A stretch of DNA of 64,000 nucleotides, from NCBI GenBank assembly GCA_002633025.1, contig NMRB01000121.1, positions 308,301 to 372,300 of the forward strand. The letters are read 5' to 3'. Position numbers and translations under genes: made by a program. This stretch comes from Notospermus geniculatus. Taxonomy: Eukaryota; Nemertea; Pilidiophora; Heteronemertea; Lineidae. The notes beneath the pieces are model-generated. The model saw only the letters and a program-made list of their open reading frames with translations. It had not been told where the DNA came from and made no database searches. Positions within the stretch are counted from its first letter, which is position 1; the number at the start of each line of letters is the position of its first letter. This document shows positions 33,801 through 44,113 of the stretch, in pieces.

Positions 33801-36800
33801 CTGATTTCCATGATTGTACTACGCAATAAATAACCGATGAATGAAGATGGACCTGTGGCCGTTTTATGAGAGTGTGATCATTTTATGAGGGTGTGATCAT
33901 TTTATGAGGTGTGATCTTTTAGTATTATTTTGTTTCAAATTATTGCTAATGACGGTGATCATGAAATTGTAATGACTTCAACACGGCTTCGTGTGAATGA
34001 TTATTAATTTGTGATTACTTCAAAATGACTTTTCCATCCAGTCAAGGGGATTTGACACAGAATTCGTACTTTGTAATATATTAGGGTCGTTTAGACGGCA
34101 GGCAAAAATCCACATGCGATCCGATCGAATCCGAATATGGTTCAAACCTCTTGCGTGTAAATGCTACCCAATGTATCCAATCGGGATTCAAAGTGGACCA
34201 CCGATTTTGCTGATCACGAATCTGCACACATTCAACTGCATCATTGGACTACATTGGACCACATACGACCAGCTTAAAATTGCTCATCTAAACGCAATTT
34301 ATGAGACCCGAATCCGGATTCATCATACCTCCCCGCACGCGCATTGACATGGTTTTTCTACTCCACTGACCACACTCGCTGTGGAGAGTTCCACGAGGAT
34401 AATTTTAAGTTGGAATGTGACCAGATTAACATGCATGTGTAAACGCCACCCAAAAACTTGGAACACATCCAGTCAAGAATGCGGGTCAATCAGATTGAAT
34501 CTTAATGTGTTTTTTTGGCTTGTAGCCCTATTGGGGTCTTATTTCAAGAAATACTCTTTAGGGGAGTAATATGAACAACAATTATTTTCCCAATGAGTTC
34601 CCCTAACGCCAATTCAGAAAACAACAAATATGTAATCCTTTATTTCCTATTTTGATTCTTACCTTTGATCTTGTTGCATTGAGCTGAGTTGTTCTAACTT
34701 GCCTCGGTGCTCCGACTCCACCTTACCAACCATTTCTTTTATCACAGTTATAAAAGCGATGAACTGTAAAGGTTTGAATAATTCGTCATCAAACTATTAT
34801 CTACACTCTTCAACAATGCCCCAGTGAAAATGATCAAAGGCAAGCTGCAAGATAGTGTTTTGAAAGGAATCTGACAAAGTGTCAGACACAGTTTGTTTTG
34901 TGCCTCTCAAACAAGATTTGGAGACTGTCATTTATTGGATTGTTGAACAAAAATCCTGTGGATTGTACCCGCCAATGTGTCAGGCAGCAACAGGGGTGTG
35001 CCTGACAAACCACAGCTCGGTGTCTGACAATGTCTCCTTGACAGGCCCCTTTAATAAATTGCAGCTTGAAAGGGGAGCAAAGACACAAGGAGGCACAATG
35101 TCCGAGGCAATTTATGTACAGCAGTAGATAAGGACAGTCAGAATACTCACTTGCTTTAAATTGAGGTTGCTATCTATCGACAATGGAATGAGATATGGTA
35201 AAACTTTTAGGGCCAGTGTATCTTTGGTTATGCCGAGCTTCTTGTGGGAAAAGGCGACTTGATATATACCTGTATAGTGGGGAAAAATGAAGATATTTTA
35301 TCAAGAAATCAACAGTAAACATGAAGGAATTAGGCCCACATTATGTAACATAGCATAGCATAGACTAGAGCCTCACCTAATATACTCATCAACACAGCTG
35401 GTTCTCTTGAGGGTATCTCAGTCAGAAGTGGGAGTACTTCATCCAAAACATACCACTTGTCCATGAACTCTAACAACTTGCCAACACAGACAAGACAATT
35501 TACACGCACCTGGAAAGGAAACAGAAAACTTCAGTTTTGAACTGTTTTGTTTCCTCACCTTTTTTACTAATAACAGAAAACTACAAGGCTGTTTGCCAAT
35601 TCTTCTGGCTGAGAAACCCAAAGGGAAATCTTACTACAATTGAATCAAGATCATCACCTGGACTTACCCCCAGTAACGATGTACTCAGGCATAGTTTCTT
35701 TATTCTGGGCATGATGGCATTTTTCATGGCACTGTATTCAATCAGATCGGCAAACGTAGGAATGATATTCAAGCACATTTCCTACAAGGGGAAAACATAA
35801 TAGAGCAGATCAAGAGGGCAATATAAAACATCCGTATCATTAAATTATTATTTGTCTACAGAGGCAATCCTGCAAGAGGAAAAGGATGTAACAGATTGCA
35901 GTACAATGTACCTGTATTTGTGGGGACTCTGCTTCGAGTGCTCTATAAATCATAGGAAGTATATGATTCTTCACGTCAGCAGATGGTGTCTTCTTCAGCA
36001 AAATGTTTGTGTTCTGTATGAAGATCAGCGAAATCTGAAAAGAAATGAAAGGTAGAAAATCAGTAAAGGATGCCAATGAATGATGGGACAGGTGAAACAC
36101 ATTGGAATATTGGAATATTTCAGTTACAAAGCCCAGGTGTGAAAGGTTTTTCATATGAAACCCCGCTATCACAGCCCTTAAACTTCTTTGGCATTGCAAT
36201 TTTAATTGAAATATGAACACAAAAATGCCCAGAAGTTTTCTCTGGAATGCAACTTCTGTTACCTTTTTATTCAAGTGCAGAATTGAATTCCTATAAAACA
36301 TGGCAAAATATAGGATTTCATAGTATTTTTCTCATGACATAATGATCTCCTACCTGAACTGGTGAAACAATCTGAAATGCAGGGATCAGGGAAGGGAGAA
36401 CATGTCGGACAAACTCGGCATCGGTCAGCTGATTAGCAATGAAGAGCACACTGGGAAGGACAAATGGAATCATATCGTGGTTCACGAATTCGCTAAAGAG
36501 TGCCGGGAGAATTCGCTGGATGCACACTCTCTGAAAACAGAAATGAGAGTTTTGACATTTTAAACTAAACCAACGGACCAGGCAACCAAGAACCGATGCT
36601 TGTGTGGAGTATCACAGATAGGTGAATATCAGGAGCTTCACAAAGCTCTTTCAGGAGTGCACATCTGGAGCTTCACAAAATTGTCTTGGGTACTGCCCAT
36701 GTCTGGGGCTCCACAAAGCTAACTTGGGTGCATGTCTTGAGCTTCACCTGTCTATTGGTGCAAGTCTACAGCTTCACAACGCTATCAGGGCTGCATGTTT

Positions 36801-39800
36801 GGAGCTTCAAAAGTTGTCTTGGGTGCTCCACATGTCTGGAGCTTCACAAAGCTTTCTCAGGTCTTGCCTGAAGCTACTCAAAGATGTCTGGAGCTTCACA
36901 AAGATATCTGCTTGTAGCTTCTCAAAGATGTCTAGCGAACGATTTTTCACGAACTCCATCAGGCCAACAATAGAACACACTAGACTGAGTATGGTACAAG
37001 ACAAACATTTTCTTCCAGTGATAAACCTAGAGTATGTACTCACAGGTGGCATCTTTTCCAGAACTTTTGGCAACCCCTTAAAGAACTGAGACTTCTGTAG
37101 ATTATCTCTCTGAATGAGTGAATCCAGATAGAGTAGAGTCACCACTCCCACGTCCTCAAAGAAAGGAATCTTTGACATCTGGTGAGCATCGGGTCGGACC
37201 GTTGGTTCAGCATTCAGGAGCATTTTAACGTGTTCTTGCACTTCGTTGGGTATGGAGTTGAGGAGTGAAACCTTCAGACGACGTAGCTAGGAAAGAAATT
37301 CGTAACAATGGAGATACATGTATGGCACAAAATGGAGATATGGTCCTGGGAAAAAGAAATCTGGCAATCTTACAATTGTGCGAATGCAACTCCCTTTCAC
37401 TATTTTTTGAAACTTACCTCTTCCACATTTTTCTTGTACACTGACATCTCATTTCTACAGTCGAACAGAGGCTTGCCCTTGTTGAATATGGCAAACATGA
37501 GTATACCAAGGGAATACATATCGCTGGCGGTAGAACAGGTCATAGTCAGGACATATTCCGGCGCAAGGAAGTTCAGGTTTGACTGTGCAACGTGTGGGAA
37601 ATTAGGGTCCCATTCTTTGAATTGGAATATCACCTGAAGCAGAGAGGGTTCATATGTAGTTATTGATCAATACTTTCAATGGAGCTGATTCTGAGCACTG
37701 AGCAGTTGCCAGTAGCCATGGCCAAAAGCTCGAGCCAAGCTAGGAAAAAACAACTTACTGAAAAGGGCAAAGCAACTACGGTAGAAAGGTGACCCACTAT
37801 CGGCAAGTGCAGTGGTTGTCCAAAGCAATGAGCTGAATTTAATTTTGAACCCTGACTTGGCTGCACAAAGTGACAAATTATGGACGCTTACTTACATCAC
37901 TGTCTGACCCAATGTTATTGAGGCAAAAATCAAACCCAGCGATCTTCCAGGCTCCATTTTTTACAATAAGAATCGACTCTGGACAGACATTATTGTGCAT
38001 CATTTTGGCATCGTTGTGGAGAAATGCCAAAGCTTCTGTCACCTGCAACCAATGAATATGATTCCTTTTTAAACAACAAATTCACATACATGTATACCGG
38101 TAGATATCGATGATAACTTCTTTGAAGTCAACATGTCCTTTTCCAACCACTTTCCTTGGGAAATTGGCATCATTATGACATCATAGTCCATTACAGTACG
38201 TGGCACTGTGGTTGAATCATGATGTCATGGACCAACATTCCAGCCTACCATAGTGAACTGGTTAAATCCAAATTTTTAATCAAGGAAAATTTCCAAGATC
38301 ATCCTCACTTGCGCAGAAGTTGATGTCACCGACCTACCTGTAGCATACCATACTTGATCTCCAGGTCATAAAGTTTACAATCTTTGACATCATGTGGAAC
38401 AGGATTAGGCATATTATCATGAAATCCTAACATATTGGCAACGCTGGCAAAAACTCTTTCTGTGGCAAATGCAAGACTGTCCCTGAAATGAAATTCAACA
38501 TAAGGCCATTCTTTTTTTATTTGTTGTTTAGCGGACCCGCCGTAGTTAGATTTTGGCAATTTGGAAAAAAAATAAAATTGAAAAAAAAAACATCTTTTTT
38601 ATTTCCGCCAGTCCCGTTTTTCAATCTTTCAATGTTTTTTTTCAAAATCATTCTTCAGCGAGGTGTGAGCACTCTATTAAAAGCATTTGGTGAGGTCCCG
38701 TCCAGTGCTGTTGTGGGGGATATTTTCGAACATTTGCGGCGTTCGTTGGCCGGGCAGATCGGCAACATCGACAGCAATCATGATATTTGAGTTTTTTTTT
38801 ATTTCCGCCTGTCTTGGTTTCACTGGATAAAGGCTAGCTAAAACGAAAAATATAAATCCATCAGAATGATTGGACTTTTATTTCTATTTTTTTCCTGTCT
38901 CCTGTCTTGAGTTTACTGGAAAAAAATCCGCTAAACAACAAATAAAAAAAGAATGGCCTAAGAATAAACTCCAGGGAATATTTGCAAAGTGAATTCAGGT
39001 TTAAACAACACTGCACACATGGCAGACTGTCAATGATAAGGACCAGGGGCCATATGCATAAAACTACTTAAGTATGAAAATCCCAAGGGATTCCCTCAAA
39101 TCATCACTTAAGTGGAAATCTTAGCTTAAGGGAGATGCTGAAAGGTACTTGGGAATAGTGAAAGCCTTAAAATCACCCTTAACTTTAAGTGTGGTCACAG
39201 TTCCCTTAACTGACTCGGCTGTGGCAGGCACACGTACAACATTGAACTGTACCAAGGATTTTGATTTGACAGACCATGTATCCTCTTTCTGTCCTCCTGT
39301 TTTTTTCTTTTCCACCGTTAACAGCCATGCATTTTTACACAGTTCCTAACATACTATACAAAGCCATTACAGCATCGCCTGCAGTCATGTTCATACAGAT
39401 GCAACCTACATTGAGAAACCTTTCTTAAGTATAACACTCAAGAAATCTGGGAAACCCCTTGAATACTGAAATTTCATTGGCTGACACCACAATTCCTGGA
39501 AATACTTAAGTTGAGGGTTGCCCTGTGCTGAGTATGCCCTTAGTTTGTTTTATGCATACACCTTAAGTATGACACTTGGTAAAGTGAAATTCTTACACGT
39601 TAAGGGTAAGTTTTACACTTAACTTAAGGAAGTTTTATGCATATGGCCCCAGTAAGTAAATGCAGTATGCGCTGGCTGAACCAGAACTTCAACAGATAAG
39701 ATTGAGGCCAAAGAGAAGTCAACTACTTGGCAAATGTGAAGAAAAGCTCACCGGGATTCCTCAACTGGATGTAAAACTGACAGTACTTTTGGATGGCGTA

Positions 39801-40185
39801 ACCTCGTCAGTCGTGCTACACCCTGTTTCAACGTCTCAATAATTATCTCTTTGTCCCGTTTTGAATATCGTTCAAGCTGTTTCTTCTCGAAGACAAATAC
39901 TGACGCTTCCTGAAAGGATGATCCACAAGACTCGTCAATGGGTAGCATGGTATTAAAGGGGCGCAGTGCCCTGACAAACAGCGAATTTGTTAAAAACCAC
40001 GACCGCCAAGACCAAAGCACCAAATGAAATACCTCTTTTGTTGACTTCTTGTATCCATCGAACACCTTCCAGAGTAGTCCAGGCCCAGCACTGGCCACGT
40101 GTCGCCCGACATCAAATTCACGCGTGACGTTATTGCCTGGCAGAGCACCAGAGACAGTGCTCTTGATCTTGAAAAGCATATCCAT
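30827..40185 (-). CDS. SCYL2: SCYL2 pseudokinase, second copy, lacking the last exon
   Basis: Sixteen coding exons with exactly the same lengths and phases as copy 1 (2094 nt, 698 codons): 40033-40185, 39752-39909, 38338-38482, 37896-38042, 37418-37633, 37044-37286, 36354-36530, 35912-36034, 35668-35781, 35377-35509, 35151-35269, 34663-34763, 33792-33818, 32328-32354, 31359-31434, 30827-30961. No frameshift or stop is seen. Few residue changes: Ala to Val in FQIASPVQ (exon 7), Asp to Gly in NTNDSTNK (exon 15). The terminal low-complexity exon (NPF, MMGNQG repeats) falls in the 30753 junction. Introns differ from copy 1 mainly by mobile-element insertions. Most likely the other allele, not a paralogue. 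Confidence 0.93.
31069..31104. repeat. micro-palindrome CTTGGAGGAATT family
   Basis: Allelic counterpart of 6584-6619. Confidence 0.7.
36600..36945. repeat. minisatellite in SCYL2 copy 2 intron
   Basis: Counterpart of 12494-12810 (TGTCTGGAGCTTCACAAAG units) with one more unit at the left. Confidence 0.85.
38503..38959. mobile_element. 457-bp MITE, copy-2-specific, TAA target site
   Basis: Inverted ends (A)GGCCATTCTTTTTTTATTTG / CAAATAAAAAAAGAATGGCC(T), extended by TTGTTTAGCGGA / CCGCTAAACAACA, flanked by TAA on both sides. The interior repeats TTTATTTCCGCC(A/T)GTC. Copy 1 has the empty site at about 14925 (CAACAAAAGAATAAAC). GGCC ends with a TAA site fit PIF/Harbinger. Confidence 0.88.
39047..39649. 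mobile_element. 603-bp MITE, copy-2-specific, 3-bp TSD (CAG)
   Basis: Ends GGGCCATATGCATAAAACT / AGTTTTATGCATATGGCCC, with CTTAAG-rich subterminal sequence. CAG at 39044-39046 and 39650-39652. The empty site GGACCAGTAAGT is at 15000-15011 in copy 1. Probably Harbinger-related (3-bp duplication, GGGCC end). Confidence 0.92.
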
Positions 40186-40539
40186 GGTGTCAAACCCAAA
40201 CCGCTAGACAACAGAAATGCAGAAGTTAGCATTTGGATTAGTGACAGATATCCTTATCATGCACTCTTGAACTATTTTTGAAACTGATGTTGAAAGTCAG
40301 AGCACATTATTCTTCATGACATGGTCGAGGAGTGAATGAAAAATTTAGTTATAGAGTTTTACGTAAAACTCTTCATTGAAAACCCGGTACATTATCACAA
40401 GTTATTGATACATTATCATTATCATTATCACATTATCGTAAGTCGGGTCAGATTCAAATCAACCAAATGAGCAGAATAAGAAAAATTCAGCCCTCACGGC
40501 ATACGGTACATGTAGTTGAGCAGCCCTCTGATTAACAGA

Positions 40540-41470
40540 CAAGTCGCCCATGGGCGATGCGCTCAGCTGACATATGAAGTTATTGATGAAGCAGTTCTCA
40601 AGTTATGGAATAGAATGTCCCATCCAAGATCACCACCTGGCAGTCATAGGCCTTACTGCTGAAAGTTATGTTGGAGCACAACCAAAATCGATATGATGCA
40701 CAGATCTGACACAAATGACACTATGCATGGCAAATAAAGCTGAATGAATGACCGTTCTCAAGTTATGGAGCAGAGCACAAAGTCAAAGTCCAAGACAGTC
40801 ACTAGTTGGCCATATTGCCATTGGAAGTTGGACTTGGAGCTGCTGCTGCTGCTGCTGATATCTGCATCACATAAGCATGGTGAGCTGTGCAGAAAGGCTG
40901 TTCTTGCTTTTAGTCAGCACAAGCCCACAAGAAGTTTGACATCATCCACAGACAGCATAAAATGGTGACATCATCAGCAGTGCATAAAGGATATTCTTGC
41001 TTTCCATGCAGTCAGCACAAGTCCACAGGAAGTAGTTTGACTCCACACACAGCATAAATGGTGACATCATCAAGCGGGAAATTCAAATACCCTTGTTTCA
41101 TATTTCTGCAGATTGTGCCCCCTGGTGGACAAACATTGAAAAATTTACCCCCACAGAATGTGAAGAAATAATTAAGCTATGCAACCTATCAATTACAGTT
41201 TGATGTGTTTTCTCTAGACTGAGTTATTTGGATTTTTTATTTTACGGAAAATGCCCCCTGGAGGGCAGAATGTAGGTCAAATCGCAAAAATTTTTGGTTC
41301 TGTTTCGAGTCCTCCCTAGGGCCTACCTCTCCACCAACTTTCATGACCCTGGACCCTGTGGTTGCGAAACGTGCCAGTTTCACGGACGACAGACAGACAC
41401 ACACACAGACGGACGCCACTCAGTATACATATGACTAGCTCCGCTGACCTTTGGTCAGCTGAGCTAAAAA
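40540..41470. repeat. CTCF-motif-bearing dispersed repeat, copy C, copy-2-specific insertion
   Basis: Starts AAGTCGCCCATGGGCGATGC then GCTCAGCTGAC and ends CTTTGGTCAGCTGAGCTAAA AA, so GCTCAGCTGAC is inverted at the two ends. CTCF-like motifs TGCCCCCTGGTGGACA (41116-41131) and TGCCCCCTGGAGGGCA (41252-41267), plus a weaker CACCACCTGGCAGTCA near 40631. Copy 1 has the uninterrupted sequence AACAGAGAACGGCTTCG at about 15871, so this family has been mobile recently. No clear target duplication. Confidence 0.8.
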
Positions 41471-41845
41471 CGGCTTTGCTTCAATAATCATCATGGTCTG
41501 TACCCAACGACACATTTCTCCAAGCTCAGTACAAACAACTCCAGTTGAAGTAAATCAAATGGAATCACAGATAGACTAGAAGATACAATATTGAAGCAAA
41601 AGGACAGAAGTGATACAAGTTTCCCATGCAAAACTGTTTATTCCTGATAAAAAATCAAACTCACAAAACATGCCACATGTGCATGCCAAAACTTTCGCTT
41701 GATCATGTTGATCAGGTGTGTCATTTTTACCTCACCCCCAAGTCTACAATTGTATCTTTTGACAGGAAGTCAGCGGCAAATGCATTCAATCTTGGCGAGG
41801 AAGACTTCTCATAACGTGACAACGACTGGTAGTGCTTTTTCTTAA

Positions 41846-42043
41846 AGGAGCACGGTATTTGATCTCAAATGCGTTATTTGACTGCCGACGTAGAGGGAGC
41901 CACCTAGCGGCAGTAAGACGAACTACAAAAATGCATTACAAAATGTACGCAGTAAATCGGGTCATTCGCCGAGACGTAGTCAGACCCCTGGGTTAGAGAG
42001 TGGCGCGCCGGCTGTCGAGAAAAAGTGGCAATACCGTGCTCCT
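41846..42043. mobile_element. 198-bp MITE, copy-2-specific, TTAA target site
   Basis: Ends AGGAGCACGGTATT / AATACCGTGCTCCT between TTAA at 41842-41845 and 42044-42047. Copy 1 has a single TTAA in TTACTTAAGATTTGC near 16461. A TTAA site suggests piggyBac or Kolobok. The interior also has a CTCF-like word, GCCACCTAGCGGCAG, at about 41899. Confidence 0.9.
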
Positions 42044-42217
42044 TTAAGATTTGCACAGCAAGGTCCAATGTTAATGTACTACATGTATACAAAACTTGAA
42101 GCATCAGCATAAATTTTGCTAGCTTTCACGAATATCAGCCAATATTGTGGAGACAACTTCCAGAAAATGAAGTGGCAGCATTATTTGAGCTTGAGAAGAA
42201 GTCTACCGCAGTATTAA

Positions 42218-42371
42218 AGGGCCTCTAGAGGCAGCTCGCCATTAGGCTACTATCAGTACCGGTTCTTCAACTAGGCGGCGCCACTTTAACGTTAATCACC
42301 AGTACGAGGTATTGAACATGGGTTTTCCCCGGGGTTTTCCCCAGCCATGCTGGGCTGCCTCTAGAGTCCCT
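42218..42371. mobile_element. 154-bp MITE, copy-2-specific, TTAA target site
   Basis: Ends AGGGCCTCTAGAGGCAGC / GCTGCCTCTAGAGTCCCT between TTAA at 42214-42217 and 42372-42375. Copy 1 lacks it (GCAGTAACTAATCACTC at about 16613). Confidence 0.85.
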
Positions 42372-43623
42372 TTAAACTAATCACTCTGTTCCTGCATACC
42401 ACCACCGGTGCAGTGGATTTCATAATCATATGGTGATTTTATGTACATGTACCACAGACTTATCATGACTAAAATTATTCATGGCACTCTGGCAGCATGC
42501 ATGGATCTATCACATGTGGGTTAATATACATGTATTCATGAAGGCGAGGCTCACCACAACCAGCTGACCACAACCACTGCAACCATCCTTTCCCTCCACA
42601 ACAACACAACACTGGTAGTGGTACAATAATCTATGAGGATGAAAACAGATGTGCCTATTCCCAGCTGCAATCACCAATTCCAAAATATTTGCACAAAATT
42701 TTTACCCATTTTTATTATTACTGTATTTACTTAAATCAAAGCGGAACATACAAGGCAAGATGCACGAGTTCATTTTCCAGTCAAAATCATACCTAACCAT
42801 ACCCAACTAAACCCAATGCAAGACAGAGTGAAAACATAGGCCTATCCATACAATGCCAGACCAAAAATTAATTAGCCTACCCGGGCTGCTCTCGAAATAT
42901 CCTCCATATTAATATTGGCGACAGCCATTTTTCCTGACCACTTTTTACCCTAGGCGTGGAGAGATATAAATTTGAGCAAGACACCCAGAGCACAATTACA
43001 GTCGACACCAGTAGGTTGGGTCTAAAAATCTACAATACCACAGTAGTGAATGACTTGGCCTAGGCCTACCACGGCTGTTCATTCTACTAAAGTTATGCAT
43101 TTCATAATCAATCATGGTACTCATACGAACTGGGTCAATTTGACACGCCATCTGACGACGGTGCTTCATTCAGATGGCGCAACGTGATTTGACTGTTCAC
43201 ATTAACGACACTGATCATATCTGTCACATGAAAAAGCAGGCAGCCGACCAATGAAGTGATGAGCTGCTGACATCATACCGGTAAATGCATCGGTGATGAA
43301 ATAGGCCTGCTAAACCTAAAGAAAGGCAAAGCTCCGTGGTGGACGGTGGAGGACGGTAATCAACACGACCGTGGCATGGATTAGCCTACATATACATCAC
43401 ATCTAGCCTAGGCCTATCTGACATGTCTGACATGGATGTGTATGGTGCAACGCATGCATGCAATGGCAATGCACACATCATAGGCCTACAAACATGCACA
43501 TGATGCACATGATGATGCATGCACATGACATGACACGTCATAATGATCGACTTTGGTCGCGGCAGTCAGCAGCAGCTGAAAAATTTTCAAACATGAACTG
43601 ATGAACTGCGATTGAAACCATAC

Positions 43624-43700
43624 CTACGTTGCCTGCAAACTGGTTTGCGCCAAGCCTACGTCGTCGGGAAACCGCAGAACAAAATTTGATTGGTCTTGCC
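43624..43700 (-). other. SCYL2: probable 5' UTR exon of SCYL2 copy 2
   Basis: Same candidate donor AACGTAG|GTATGG as copy 1. Upstream limit not determined. Confidence 0.4.
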
Positions 43701-43727
43701 GACCTGTCAACGCAAGTTGTTAAATTC

Positions 43728-44007
43728 TAGAAAACTGACTGAGCATGTCATCCAGGAGCAGTCGATATGATGACGTCATCAACTAACCGATGTGCGTGTT
43801 TTGGTTTTAAAGGCCGTCGCCAGGGGCTACTTTGTTTGATACCCATTCTTTTTAAAGATGGCGCTGCTGACTTGACCAATCAAAAGACTTGCAGTGAGAT
43901 CTTTCCCAGACACAATCTACTGTTGCAGGTGGTGAAGTGGGCGTTCGAGTCGACTCTCATGATCACATGATGATCATGTGACCAAGATGGAGGCTTGGCA
44001 TCCATGC
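43728..44007. promoter_or_regulatory. candidate bidirectional promoter, SCYL2 / RRM gene
   Basis: Lies between the SCYL2 5' UTR exon (minus) and the RRM gene (plus, ATG 44114). Contains a perfect CRE TGACGTCA (43771-43778) and YY1-like AAAGATGGCGCTGC (about 43854) and CCAAGATGGAGGC (about 43983), which often lie at TATA-less housekeeping start sites. The bidirectional reading depends on the N junction at 44008 being a true join. Confidence 0.45.
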
Positions 44008-44008
44008 N
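44008..44008. other. single-N contig junction
   Basis: Homology between regions 2 and 3 stops at this N (equivalent to 20694); region 4 starts right after. Confidence 0.85.
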
Positions 44009-44113
44009 GCTTAACATATGGATCTACATGTAGGCCTAGGCCTAGCCCTACGCCTTGGCCAAGTCAATATTATAAGTATAATGTGTAGTGCATCTTTTTT
44101 CAGACTCATCCTG

